DNA from: WFQV01 sp964611145
GTDB lineage: Bacteria > Bacteroidota > Ignavibacteria > Ignavibacteriales > Melioribacteraceae
Direction: 5' to 3'
Assembly: GCA_964611145.1 (NCBI GenBank)
Contig: CAZSYM010000010.1
Span: 1-64,000 of the forward strand
Length of the DNA: 64,000 nt
Both the position numbers and the translations under genes were made by a program. Under the pieces are notes generated by a model. That model was not told the DNA's origin. It did no database searches and saw only the letters and a list, made by a program, of their open reading frames with translations. Position 1 is the first letter of the stretch; each line of letters opens with the position of its first letter. Below, piece after piece: positions 27,155-36,045 of the stretch.

Positions 27155-28420
27155 ATGAAAGAAGCAATAATTCTTTTTGAGGACAAACAAGTTAAAAATC
27201 TTTTCCCTTTGACTTTTACTCGACCTGTTTATGATTTGCGTTGTGGTATAATGACACTCGGAGAAAAAATACGCTTCGATTATCCTGGCAAAGAATCTAT
27301 ATTTTTTACGAGAGATTATTTGCAAGAAGTTATGAAAGAGGCTCATCCGACACATTTGGTTAATGACGTACCGAATGATTTAGAAAAAGCTCTTTTTATT
27401 AATGGGCGCGTAATGGAAAACAATCTTGGGCACTTGTTACCTTTCGACGGCGAGGACGCCGTTTTCAAGAATGGTGATGTAATAATTGGTGCTCGTCTTA
27501 GTGGAGATAATCTGAAAAAAGCCTTGGGAGATTTAACGCGATTTGTTCCCGAGGAAAATCTGGTGGGTTTCCCTATTAAAGAAACAGAGATTAAATATAT
27601 TACATATCAATGGGATTTGGTTTCCAGAAACGGTGAGCAAATAGTTGTCGATTTCGACCGATTGGTTGATAGAAACAAACCGATGAACTTGGGTAAAGTC
27701 TATGCCGGTGTGAATATGATTCAGCCTAACAACATCTACATTGGGAAAGATGCCAAAATTAAACCTGGCGTTGTGTTGGATGCCGAAGAAGGTCCAATAT
27801 ACATAGGAAGCGGGGCTACCATTATGGCTAATGCTGTGATTGAGGGCCCTTGCTACATTGGTGAAAAGACGAAAATTAAAGTGGCGGCAAAGATTTATGA
27901 GAATACAAGTATCGGACCTGTCTGTAAAGTTGGCGGCGAGGTGGAGGAATCTATCATCCATTCCTATTCCAATAAGCAACATGACGGATTTCTCGGACAT
28001 GCTTATTTGGGGCAATGGGTTAATCTTGGTGCCGATACGAATAACAGCGATTTGAAAAATAATTATGGCAATGTGAAAGTTTTTATTAACGACGAGCCCG
28101 TTGATAGCGGTTCCATGTTTGTTGGCTTAACAATGGGTGACCATTCTAAGAGTGGCATTAATACTATGTTTAATACGGGTACCGTTGCTGGTTTCTGCGC
28201 GAATATTTTCGGCGGTGGTTTCCCTCCGAAATATATACCCTCCTTTGCATGGGGCGGGGCGGAAGGAATGGTAACTTATAAACTCGAAAAAGCTATTGAG
28301 GTTGCTGAACGAGTAATGGCGCGTCGAGATGTGGAACTTACCGAAGCGGGCAAGAAACTTTTTGCAAAAATTTTCGAAATGACGAAAGCCGAAAGAGAAA
28401 AAAGAAATATGGATAACTAA
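27155..28420 (+). CDS. GlmU-like sugar-nucleotidyltransferase family protein with hexapeptide repeats
   Basis: A 421-residue protein with an N-terminal domain (about 1-150, AIILFEDKQVKNLFPLTFTR) like the NTP_transf_4/GlmU-N-type fold found in Bacteroidota. A left-handed beta-helix follows (about 190-370), built of hexapeptide repeats such as IYIGSGATIMANAVIEG and the acyl/acetyltransferase-type AYLGQWVNLGADTNNSDLKN. The nucleotide loop of true GlmU (LAAGxGTRM) is not seen. The enzyme therefore may be only an acetyltransferase, or a distant uridylyltransferase. Adjacent nagB (27 bases downstream) supports a role in glucosamine/UDP-GlcNAc metabolism. The ribosome site is GGTGAGAAA. Confidence 0.8.
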   Translation: MKEAIILFEDKQVKNLFPLTFTRPVYDLRCGIMTLGEKIRFDYPGKESIFFTRDYLQEVMKEAHPTHLVNDVPNDLEKALFINGRVMENNLGHLLPFDGEDAVFKNGDVIIGARLSGDNLKKALGDLTRFVPEENLVGFPIKETEIKYITYQWDLVSRNGEQIVVDFDRLVDRNKPMNLGKVYAGVNMIQPNNIYIGKDAKIKPGVVLDAEEGPIYIGSGATIMANAVIEGPCYIGEKTKIKVAAKIYENTSIGPVCKVGGEVEESIIHSYSNKQHDGFLGHAYLGQWVNLGADTNNSDLKNNYGNVKVFINDEPVDSGSMFVGLTMGDHSKSGINTMFNTGTVAGFCANIFGGGFPPKYIPSFAWGGAEGMVTYKLEKAIEVAERVMARRDVELTEAGKKLFAKIFEMTKAEREKRNMDN

Positions 28421-28447
28421 AACCTATAATCAAAAGGAGTAAACGCA

Positions 28448-29260
28448 ATGAGAGTAATTATTCAACCTAATTACGATATGGTTTCCAAATGGGTAGCAAA
28501 TTATGTGGCTAAAAGGATTAATGAATTTAAACCGACAGCTAAAAAGCCCTTTGTGCTTGGGCTTCCCACGGGTTCGAGTCCGATTGGAACGTATAAAGAA
28601 TTGATTAAACTTTATAAAAAGGGGATTGTGTCTTTTAAGAATGTCGTTACTTTCAATATGGATGAATATGTGGGTATCCCGGAAGACCATCCCGAAAGTT
28701 ATCATTCTTTTATGTGGAACAATTTCTTTAAGCATATAGATATTCCTAAAAAAAATGTTAATATCCTTAACGGCAATGCTAAGGATTTGCAAAAAGAATG
28801 CGATAACTATGAAAAGAAAATCAAGAAATATGGCGGCATCAAATTATTCCTCGGCGGGATAGGACCTGATGGGCATATTGCTTTCAACGAGCCGGGTTCA
28901 TCGCTTAATTCGAGAACAAGAGTTAAGACATTAAGAAAAGATACAATTATTGCTAATTCCCGTTTTTTTGATAATGATATAAATAAAGTTCCGAAAACTG
29001 CTTTGACCGTGGGCGTGGGTACGGTGCTCGATTCCGAAGAAGTGCTTATTATTATTACTGGACATAATAAAGCGCGGGCGCTTGCCAAAGTCGTTGAAGA
29101 CGGTGTTAATCACATGTGGACCGTTAGCGCTTTGCAACTTCACCCGAAAGGAATTATTGTTTGCGACGACGATGCAACTTATGAGTTGAAAGTAGGTACG
29201 GTGCAATACTTTAAAGATATTGAATCGGAAAATCTTGACCCGAAGACTTTATTAAAATAA
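28448..29260 (+). CDS. nagB: glucosamine-6-phosphate deaminase
   Basis: A 270-residue enzyme converting glucosamine 6-phosphate to fructose 6-phosphate and ammonia. The catalytic residues fall at the same numbers as in E. coli NagB: D72 (FNMDEY), D141 and H143 ([10 protein letters not shown]) and E148. [14 protein letters not shown] binds phosphate. The ribosome site is AAAAGGAGTAAACGC. Together with the GlmU-like gene it forms a two-gene amino-sugar operon ending in a hairpin. Confidence 0.97.
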   Translation: MRVIIQPNYDMVSKWVANYVAKRINEFKPTAKKPFVLGLPTGSSPIGTYKELIKLYKKGIVSFKNVVTFNMDEYVGIPEDHPESYHSFMWNNFFKHIDIPKKNVNILNGNAKDLQKECDNYEKKIKKYGGIKLFLGGIGPDGHIAFNEPGSSLNSRTRVKTLRKDTIIANSRFFDNDINKVPKTALTVGVGTVLDSEEVLIIITGHNKARALAKVVEDGVNHMWTVSALQLHPKGIIVCDDDATYELKVGTVQYFKDIESENLDPKTLLK

Positions 29261-29268
29261 AGTAAATG

Positions 29269-29295
29269 CAAGGGTGGAATATCCGCCCCTTTTTT
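29269..29295 (+). terminator. probable terminator after nagB
   Basis: An imperfect hairpin, AAGGGTGGA and TCCGCCCCTT with an ATA loop and one bulge or wobble, leads into TTTTTTCTTT. It lies nine bases after the nagB stop. Confidence 0.65.
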
Positions 29296-29404
29296 CTTTA
29301 AAATATTTTTTGAACAGTTTGGAATTTTAATATAAAAAGCAGGATATTTGAATCTTAATTTTCTGATTATTGAACGGAATCGTTTACTGAGAATGGTTGA
29401 TTAA

Positions 29405-29893
29405 ATGAGTAGATTTACTTTTACCTTTGCGATTCTATTTGCCATTTGGGTCGGATTAACTTCCACGTTTAATCCTCAAGAGCTAATAGCCGGTGCGGTT
29501 TTGAGTTTGATTATCGCTTCTTTTTCTTATAAGACTTTTACTGAGTACGGGCTTAAATTCTTTCATCCGCAAAAAATATTTTACATTATCAAATATCTGT
29601 TTGTTTTTATAATTGCTCTTATAAAAGCAAACCTTGATGTTGCCCGCCGGGTGATTGATCCTAAGTTGCCCATTAATCCCGGAATTGTCGAGTATAAAAC
29701 TCAATTGACCGATAACGCCGCAAAAGTAATTTTGGCGAACTCTATAACGCTTACCCCAGGAACACTAACTGTGGATATCAAAGATGACAAGCTTTATATC
29801 CATTGGATAGATGTGGTTTCCAAAGAGCCGGAGATTATTTATAAGGAAATCGGTGAAAATTTTGAGAAAGTTCTGAAGGAAATATTCTCATGA
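29405..29893 (+). CDS. MrpE-like membrane subunit of the MBX/MBS-type complex
   Basis: A 162-residue MnhE/MrpE family protein. An N-terminal pair of helices (FTFAILFAIWVGLTSTF, LIAGAVLSLIIASFS) is followed by a third (FYIIKYLFVFIIALIKANLDVARRV). A soluble tail has the family pattern ANSITLTPGTLTVDI. In MBH/MBX/MBS complexes these small Mrp subunits form the sodium-translocating module. It is the first gene of the long operon and overlaps the MrpF gene (ATGA). Confidence 0.93.
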   Translation: MSRFTFTFAILFAIWVGLTSTFNPQELIAGAVLSLIIASFSYKTFTEYGLKFFHPQKIFYIIKYLFVFIIALIKANLDVARRVIDPKLPINPGIVEYKTQLTDNAAKVILANSITLTPGTLTVDIKDDKLYIHWIDVVSKEPEIIYKEIGENFEKVLKEIFS

Positions 29894-30138
29894 CTATTGT
29901 TTATTTGGCGATTTTGTTATTGGCAATTCTTTTTGCAACTTTAAGAGGAGTATTAGGTCCCACACCCTCGGATAGAATTATTGCTTTGGATAACCTGACA
30001 ACGATAATAACGGCGGGTTTGGTTCTGCTTGCGTATTTTTATCAGCGTTATATTTATGTGGATGTCTCCCTTGTATATGCTATCCTTTCTTATGTCGGAG
30101 TGCTTACTCTGGCGCGTTATATGGAGGGTGGACTATGA
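29890..30138 (+). CDS. MrpF-like membrane subunit
   Basis: An 82-residue, three-helix MrpF/MnhF protein. LRGVLGPTPSDRIIALDN is the family signature between helices 1 and 2. It overlaps the preceding and following genes by four bases each, so the E-F-G trio is tightly coupled. It belongs to the Mrp-like Na+/H+ module of the respiratory complex. Confidence 0.93.
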   Translation: MTIVYLAILLLAILFATLRGVLGPTPSDRIIALDNLTTIITAGLVLLAYFYQRYIYVDVSLVYAILSYVGVLTLARYMEGGL

Positions 30139-30476
30139 TTATGGAAATTATAGGATATGTGCTTATTACCGTAGGCGTCCTTTTCCTATTTCTGGGAGCG
30201 CTTGGGATTTTTAGAATGCCCGATGTTTTTACTCGTTTGCAAGCCGGTACAAAAGCCACTACACTCGGTGCTTTGGGCGCAATTATCGGTGTTGGGTTTT
30301 TGCAACCCGAATGGTTCTGGAAGCTTTTGATTATTGCTACTTTTATTGCCATTTCCAATCCCATTAGTTCGCATGCGTTGGCGAGAGGTAGTTATAAAAA
30401 GGGAATTCGCCCTTACGTGAAGGAAGAAAATATGGACGACTACGAGAAAGTTGCGGAAAAGGAAGAGGTGGAATGA
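30135..30476 (+). CDS. MrpG-like membrane subunit
   Basis: A 113-residue MrpG/MnhG protein. Three membrane segments are visible and the family pattern GALGIFRMPDVFTRLQAGTK follows the first. The C-terminal tail after about residue 90 is strongly acidic. It overlaps its neighbours by four bases. It completes the E-F-G block that opens the operon. Confidence 0.93.
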   Translation: MIMEIIGYVLITVGVLFLFLGALGIFRMPDVFTRLQAGTKATTLGALGAIIGVGFLQPEWFWKLLIIATFIAISNPISSHALARGSYKKGIRPYVKEENMDDYEKVAEKEEVE

Positions 30477-30724
30477 TGGATTGGATGACGATTTTGATTT
30501 TGGCTTTGGCAATTGTACTTATTATAGCTTCGATTTTTTCCGTTTATCAAAAAGACTTGCTTCTTGCAGTATTGGGTACCTCTGCGGTATCCGTTGTTTT
30601 AAGTGCTCTCTATTTTATTTTGCAGGCTCCCGATGTGGCGCTTACGGAAGCGGCTATTGGAGTGGCACTTACTACGGTAATCTTCGTTATTACGATTAAG
30701 AAAACCAAAAGGTACGAGGAATGA
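30473..30724 (+). CDS. DUF4040/MbhD-like membrane subunit
   Basis: An 83-residue protein with three hydrophobic segments (ILILALAIVLIIASIFSV, LLAVLGTSAVSVVLSALYF, ALTEAAIGVALTTVIFVITI). It contains LQAPDVALTEAAIG, typical of the hydrogenase MbhD/MrpA-C-terminal (DUF4040) family. In Mrp antiporters this piece is the end of MrpA; in MBH/MBX complexes it is separate, as here. Four-base overlaps on both sides. Confidence 0.92.
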   Translation: MMDWMTILILALAIVLIIASIFSVYQKDLLLAVLGTSAVSVVLSALYFILQAPDVALTEAAIGVALTTVIFVITIKKTKRYEE

Positions 30725-31407
30725 GAAAGATTGTGGCAATCCTTTTGTTGGCTATCGTCGGATATTATCTCGTTAGCATTTTTTTGCATGTCCCCTTCGG
30801 AGAAAAACCTACTGGCGTGGGAGAATATTATTTGGATAATGCACCCACCGAAACGGGAGCCGCAAATGCCGTGACGTCCATTGTGGTTAGTTATAGAGGT
30901 TTCGATACCTTGGGCGAGGTTACCGTTCTTTTCCTTGCTGCAACTGGCTTGGGAGCTATACTTTTCGATAAACGTGGAAAACAGAGAAGACGTCAGAACG
31001 CAAGTATAATAGTCAAACAAACTTCGAAACTTATCTATCCTTTGATTGTATTGCTCGGTGCGTATGTGTTTGTTCACGGACATCTGACTCCCGGGGGAGG
31101 TTTTCAAGGCGGTGCAATAATTGCCACAGGTGTTTTGCTCATGTTTATGGCTTATCGTAAATTCGAAACAAATCATAAAGCCCTCAGTTGGATTGAATCC
31201 CTTGCCGGTATTACTTTTGTTACGTTAGGACTCTCGGGTTTGATTTGGGGATTCAGCTTTTTGCAAAATTTACCCCCGCAGTATTTGGGACAATTAAACG
31301 ATTTGGTGAGTGCCGGTATTATCCCGCTCATTTATATAGCTGTAGGTTTTAAGGTGGGAGCCGAATTGACGGCGCTGTTAGATAACATGTTAAAAACAAT
31401 TAAGTGA
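30721..31407 (+). CDS. fused MbhE/MrpB-like membrane subunit
   Basis: 228 residues with two parts. The first 85 or so (HVPFGEKPTGVGEYYLDNAP, DTLGEVTVLFLAATGLGAILF) match the MbhE/MrpA-tail type. The remainder (KLIYPLIVLLGAYVFVHGHL, GGGFQGGAIIATGVLLMFMAY) matches MrpB/MnhB. In archaeal MBH these are separate genes (E and F), so this is a fusion. GHLTPGGGFQGGAI is the MnhB signature. It belongs to the sodium/proton module. Confidence 0.92.
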   Translation: MRKIVAILLLAIVGYYLVSIFLHVPFGEKPTGVGEYYLDNAPTETGAANAVTSIVVSYRGFDTLGEVTVLFLAATGLGAILFDKRGKQRRRQNASIIVKQTSKLIYPLIVLLGAYVFVHGHLTPGGGFQGGAIIATGVLLMFMAYRKFETNHKALSWIESLAGITFVTLGLSGLIWGFSFLQNLPPQYLGQLNDLVSAGIIPLIYIAVGFKVGAELTALLDNMLKTIK

Positions 31408-31408
31408 T

Positions 31409-31750
31409 ATGATTTTTTACGTGACTTCAATATTGGTAATCTTAATCGGCCTTTATGCCGTATTGGTCAAGAAAAATCTGATTAAGATTGTAATAGGACT
31501 TTCGATTGTGGATAGCGGTGTTAATCTGTTGCTGATTTCCATAGGTTATGTTAAGAATGCTACCGCGCCAATTTTTTCCCGACCGGATTTAACGGCTGAT
31601 AAAATGGTTGACCCTGTGCCTCAAGCTCTTGTGCTTACGGCAATAGTAATTGGTTTGGGTGTTACCGCCGTTGCTCTTTCGTTGGTGATACGTCTTTATG
31701 ATCATCATAAAACTTTAAATATTGATAAGATTCGGAAATTGAAATGGTAG
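31409..31750 (+). CDS. MrpC/NuoK-like membrane subunit
   Basis: A 113-residue MnhC/MrpC protein, homologous to NuoK of complex I. Three membrane segments are seen. The family motif GLSIVDSGVNLLLIS is followed by DPVPQALVLTAIVIG, as in other MrpC proteins. One base separates it from the MnhB fusion. It probably sits next to the large ion-pump subunits. Confidence 0.94.
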   Translation: MIFYVTSILVILIGLYAVLVKKNLIKIVIGLSIVDSGVNLLLISIGYVKNATAPIFSRPDLTADKMVDPVPQALVLTAIVIGLGVTAVALSLVIRLYDHHKTLNIDKIRKLKW

Positions 31751-31759
31751 GATTTTAAG

Positions 31760-33223
31760 ATGAATGTGAGTCCGGTGCATTTTATCGCTATTCCTCTTCT
31801 CGCGGCGTTTTTGATTCCGCTGATTGGTAAAGCTTCCAAGAAAGCGGTTAAATACGTTCCCGGAATAGTTCTTCTTTATTTGATTTATGTCGGTATAACT
31901 CTTTATCCTAAAGCGTTTGAACACCCTATTGTGGAGATAATAGCCGGTTTTAAACCGCCTTTCGGTATTGTGCTTTATTACGGTCCGTTAGCGGCTTTCC
32001 TTACTACAATGGTTGCAATGGTGGGCTTTGTGATTTGGCTTTATAGTTTCCGCTTTATTATTCGTGAGCCTATAGAAAAGTATTACATGTTGTTCATGTT
32101 GCTTATTACCGGCGCAACGGGAATAATGCTGACGGGCGATGCTTTTAACCTTTTTGTCTTTTTCGAAATCACAGCCATTGCTGCGTATTCTTTGACCGCC
32201 TTCTTGCGGGACAAGGACGGAGCTGAGGCGGCTTTTAAATATCTTCTGATAGGTTCCTTTTCCTCCACATTCTTTTTGCTTGCTATTGCTCTTATTTATT
32301 CCAATACGCACACTTTGAATATGGCTGATATTGCCGTTAAAATGAAAGATGTGGCTTTACCGATAAAATTGATGATTTTGATTTTCTTTATTGCCGGTTT
32401 GGGGATAGAGTCGGAAATTTTCCCTTTGAACGGCTGGGCGCCTGATGCATATTCGCAAGCGCCTACGCCTGTTGCCGCTGTTTTTGCCGGTATCGTGGTT
32501 AAAGCGGCGATTTATGCCTTGCTCAGAATAGTATTCCTCATGTTCGATTTCCCAAGTGTTTTTAGCCTTCTCCTTGTGTTGGGAGTTGTAACCATGCTCA
32601 TTGCGGAAATGAGCGCAATGAAGCAACACCAGATTAAGAGAATGCTCGCTTTCTCTTCTATAGGGCAAATGGGTCTGATTTTAATTGCTTTCAGTATCGC
32701 TACCGTTTCCAGTGTGCAGGCGGCTTTGTTCCAAATGGTAAATCATATGCTTATCAAAGCTTTGCTCTTTTTTGCCGCTGGATACCTTGTTTTTCATTCC
32801 GGCTCCAAGGAGATTTCAGCTCTGGACGGTTTGGGGAAAGAAAAACCAATTACAAGTTTCTTTTTTGCTTTCGGAGCCTTGGCTATTCTCGGCTTACCCC
32901 CTTTCTCCGGATTTTGGGGAAAACTTTTTATATTACTTTCGGCGGCTAACAAGCATTTCGTGCTCGTCATTGTTTTGATTTTAATAAGCGGTGTAATAGA
33001 AGCGGTTTATTATTTGAGAGTGGTAATTCGCCTTTATCTTTATAAAGAAACAACTAAAGAAGTTCGCCGTACGCCGATTTCCGGCTTGGTTGCCATGGGC
33101 ATTCTGGTTGTCGTGATAATTTTATTGGGACTTTATCCGAATGCCATTTATGATTCCTTGCAACCTGCGGCAAAGGATTTATTGAATAAAACGGCTTACA
33201 TAAAAACAGTGTTACCTTTGTAA
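31760..33223 (+). CDS. first MrpD/NuoN-like ion-pump subunit
   Basis: A 487-residue polytopic antiporter-like subunit with about 14 membrane helices. The conserved block EITAIAAYSLTAFLRDKDGAEAAFKYLLIGSFSS carries the charged residues of the proton channel (TM5 Glu, TM7 Lys region). GWAPDAYSQAPTPVAAVFAG and ALLAILGLPPFSGFWGK-like segments are typical of MrpD/NuoN/MbhH. It is one of two such subunits in the operon; MBH of Pyrococcus has one and MBS has two. Confidence 0.94.
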   Translation: MNVSPVHFIAIPLLAAFLIPLIGKASKKAVKYVPGIVLLYLIYVGITLYPKAFEHPIVEIIAGFKPPFGIVLYYGPLAAFLTTMVAMVGFVIWLYSFRFIIREPIEKYYMLFMLLITGATGIMLTGDAFNLFVFFEITAIAAYSLTAFLRDKDGAEAAFKYLLIGSFSSTFFLLAIALIYSNTHTLNMADIAVKMKDVALPIKLMILIFFIAGLGIESEIFPLNGWAPDAYSQAPTPVAAVFAGIVVKAAIYALLRIVFLMFDFPSVFSLLLVLGVVTMLIAEMSAMKQHQIKRMLAFSSIGQMGLILIAFSIATVSSVQAALFQMVNHMLIKALLFFAAGYLVFHSGSKEISALDGLGKEKPITSFFFAFGALAILGLPPFSGFWGKLFILLSAANKHFVLVIVLILISGVIEAVYYLRVVIRLYLYKETTKEVRRTPISGLVAMGILVVVIILLGLYPNAIYDSLQPAAKDLLNKTAYIKTVLPL

Positions 33224-33247
33224 CGGAGAGATTTGAGGATTGTGTGT

Positions 33248-35107
33248 ATGATTTCTGTTAACGGTATATTGCTTGCGACTTTTATTGCGGGGCTTGTGGC
33301 TTTTCTGCTTCATCATGTACATCCCAAGCTAAGGGATTGGTTCTCTGTTTTAGCCTCGGCGTTCACGCTTTATCTTGTGTGGGAACTGCCCGTCGGAAAG
33401 GCATTTGCTTCTTATAAAATTGCCGGTTTTGATATCGTTTGGGGTGCTACGGAGTATAGCCGTTTGTTTGCTTTGCTGATTTCCGTGCTAAGCTTTTTCG
33501 CTATTCTTTATTCTATGGATTTTATGAAAGGCAAACCCAAATTGGGATTTTATTACTTGTCTTTCTTCTTCTCCATTGGCGGGATGTACGGAATAGTTTA
33601 TTCGCAGGATTTGATTTCGCTCTTCTTTTTCTGGGAGATAATGACTTGGTCTTCCTTCATGATGGTTATCTATTGTTGTAAGGAAGCCCAAAGTGCGGGA
33701 ATAAAATATTTTGTTTTTAGCGCCATTGGAGCTTATGCACTTTTAACCGCAATAGTGTTGCTTTACGCTTACACCGGTTCTTTAAGATTTGTAGATGTCT
33801 TTGCAAGCTTCGGTGGCTTGAGTCTTGGAATCCAACTGGTAATAGTGATTCTCTTTTTGATTGGTTTTGCCGTTAAAAGCGCTACAATGCCTTTGCATGT
33901 TTGGGCACCGGAGGCTTATTCTTACGCGCCGTCCTCTTTTACGGCTGTTTTTTCAGGCGCACTTTCCAAAATGGGTATCTTCGGAATAGGTATTACGATT
34001 TTTAAATTTGCTTCGCAGACGGGCTTTTATCCGTATGTGCAGGAAATCTTGGCTTGGATAGGCGCGCTAACGGCATTGTTCGCTACGTTCTATGCCATAT
34101 TTTCTACCGATGCAAAAACCTTGCTTGCATATTCGTCTATCGGGCAATTGGGATATATTGTTACGGGACTTGCAATAGGAACACCGCTTAGTATTGCCGC
34201 GGCTTTGTTCCTTACCGTCTTGCATGCGATATTCAAGGGAATGCTCTTCCTTGCAACAGGTGCGGTTTATTATCGAACCGGCTCGACAAACTTGGATGAG
34301 GTAACCGGCTTGATTCGTAAAATGCCTTATACTTTTCTGACTGCGCTTTTCGGTATAATAACCGTCGCTGGAGTTCCGCCTCTGGCTGGGTTTTCCGGTA
34401 AATGGTTGCTTTACGAATCCCTTATTCGTTCCAATCATTATTTCCTTGTCGTTATACTTTTCTTTTCTTCTACGGCGGCTTTCCTTTATTTGTATCGCTA
34501 TATTTTCTCCCTATTTTTGGGGCAAGAGGAAAAGGAATACGAGCATGTTAAGGAAGTGCCATGGTCAATGCGAATACCGATGTTGCTTTTGGCTCTTGCT
34601 ACGCTCGTCTTTGGAGTGGCGCCGGGATGGTTGCTCAAGCCTGTTCATGCCGCCATGGGATATTTGGGAAATTTCCCCGCAACGTGGTCTAATACCGTCC
34701 TTTTCTATAATTGGGGCGGGAATTTTATAAAAGTCGATTTGTTTACGGTCGGTGTTACTATCGGAATAGTTTTTATTGTGGTGGCAATTATTATCACGAT
34801 AAAAGACTATAGGGAAACTCGCTATGTAACTACGAAAGATATTCATACTTCGGGCGAAATTCCCACGGAGAACGAAAATCTTACTTATGCTGTGGATTTT
34901 TATAAACCGTTCGAAAGAGCCCTTGGTTCCGTGCTGAAAGTAAGTGTTAATAAACTTTATAATGTTTTCGGGAAGGTCTTGGAACAATCGTTCGATTATT
35001 TGCGCTATGTTTATACCGGTAACGGACAAACATATGCCATGTATGTAGTGCTTTTCCTTGCTATTTTAATTGTGTTCTCGGAATTGATTTTCGGATTTAA
35101 ACTCTAA
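33248..35107 (+). CDS. second MrpA/D-NuoL-like ion-pump subunit
   Basis: About 619 residues from ATG 33248 (GAGGATT upstream); a TTG at 33233 would add five residues. About 14-16 helices are visible, with WEIMTWSSFMMVIYCCKEA, LPLHVWAPEAYSYAPSSF and ILTVAGVPPLAGFSGKWLLY-like signatures. A soluble segment (about 540-590) precedes a final helix, MYVVLFLAILIVFSELIF, which recalls the extended tail of NuoL/MbhH'-type subunits. A second pump subunit in tandem with the first is the hallmark of MBX/MBS and complex I as against MBH. Confidence 0.93.
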   Translation: MISVNGILLATFIAGLVAFLLHHVHPKLRDWFSVLASAFTLYLVWELPVGKAFASYKIAGFDIVWGATEYSRLFALLISVLSFFAILYSMDFMKGKPKLGFYYLSFFFSIGGMYGIVYSQDLISLFFFWEIMTWSSFMMVIYCCKEAQSAGIKYFVFSAIGAYALLTAIVLLYAYTGSLRFVDVFASFGGLSLGIQLVIVILFLIGFAVKSATMPLHVWAPEAYSYAPSSFTAVFSGALSKMGIFGIGITIFKFASQTGFYPYVQEILAWIGALTALFATFYAIFSTDAKTLLAYSSIGQLGYIVTGLAIGTPLSIAAALFLTVLHAIFKGMLFLATGAVYYRTGSTNLDEVTGLIRKMPYTFLTALFGIITVAGVPPLAGFSGKWLLYESLIRSNHYFLVVILFFSSTAAFLYLYRYIFSLFLGQEEKEYEHVKEVPWSMRIPMLLLALATLVFGVAPGWLLKPVHAAMGYLGNFPATWSNTVLFYNWGGNFIKVDLFTVGVTIGIVFIVVAIIITIKDYRETRYVTTKDIHTSGEIPTENENLTYAVDFYKPFERALGSVLKVSVNKLYNVFGKVLEQSFDYLRYVYTGNGQTYAMYVVLFLAILIVFSELIFGFKL

Positions 35108-35128
35108 AGGGTTAGCTGAGGAAATAAG

Positions 35129-36037
35129 ATGGAGATAAATTGGATTAAGGTTTTGGGAATTGTTTTAACGCCGATAATTGCTTTCCTTGTGGGCGTAACT
35201 TACGGTGGGTTGGTTAGAATAATAACCGCCCGTATTCAAAATCGTTATGGACCTCCGCCTACGCAGAATCTTATAGACATTATTAAACTTTACAGTAAAA
35301 AGACCAATATTCATCACGGCGTAATGCAACACTTGGGTCCCGTTTTTGCCATTACGGCTTCCGTGACCACACTTTATTTTATCCCCATTATAAAAGGCTC
35401 GGAAATTTTTACTAATTTAAGTTTTCAGGGAGATTTGATTTTTCTCCTTTATATTATGGTGTTCGGTTCGCTGGGATTGGCTTTGGGAGCGGGACAAACC
35501 GGTAATCCCAATTCCGCGATCGGTGTTTCGCGTGGACTTTCGCAAATGGTCGGTTACGAAATTCCCTTCGTGCTGGCTTTGGTTGCAATAATGATAGAGT
35601 TTCATACGACGAATTTGAACCATATACTTGCCGTTCAAAAGGATTTGAATCATTGGCTCATTTTTCAATCGCCGCTGGCTTTCATAGCGGCAATTTTGGC
35701 GTTTTTGGGAATGATGGGGTATGCTCCTTTCGATGTTGTTATTGCTCCTGCAGAGATTGCATCGGGACCTCCTTCCGAATTTGGCGGTAAATATTTGGGA
35801 TTGATGCTTACAAGTCGCTCCATTTTTACATTTGCCAAATTGGTGCTCTTTACGGATTTGTTTCTGGGCGGAGCGGAAGATTTTCTGACTTTAATAGTGA
35901 AAACTTTCGCTCTCTATATGATTCCCGTTTTGACGGGAATAGTCAATCCTCGTTTTAGAACCGAACAGTCCATAAGATTTTTCTGGCTTTGGCCCACTAT
36001 GTTCGGAATTTTGGCAATATTAGTAGTAGTCTTTTAG
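35129..36037 (+). CDS. NuoH/MbhM-like membrane anchor subunit
   Basis: A 302-residue, roughly eight-helix protein of the NuoH/HyfC/MbhM family. The loop RIITARIQNRYGPPPTQNLIDIIKL holds the RxQxRxGP signature that contacts the NuoB/NuoD pair. GVSRGLSQMVGYEIPFVLAL and MGYAPFDVVIAPAEIASGPPSEFGGKY follow, the latter with the conserved acidic residues of the E-channel. It anchors the peripheral arm to the membrane arm. Confidence 0.95.
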   Translation: MEINWIKVLGIVLTPIIAFLVGVTYGGLVRIITARIQNRYGPPPTQNLIDIIKLYSKKTNIHHGVMQHLGPVFAITASVTTLYFIPIIKGSEIFTNLSFQGDLIFLLYIMVFGSLGLALGAGQTGNPNSAIGVSRGLSQMVGYEIPFVLALVAIMIEFHTTNLNHILAVQKDLNHWLIFQSPLAFIAAILAFLGMMGYAPFDVVIAPAEIASGPPSEFGGKYLGLMLTSRSIFTFAKLVLFTDLFLGGAEDFLTLIVKTFALYMIPVLTGIVNPRFRTEQSIRFFWLWPTMFGILAILVVVF

Positions 36038-36045
36038 GTGAGAAA

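Noticed and set aside
29405..33223. Stand-alone Mrp Na+/H+ antiporter
   Set aside because: The genes continue without a break into NuoH/B/C/D/I-like subunits, and no MrpA N-terminal part is present, so they are one respiratory complex.
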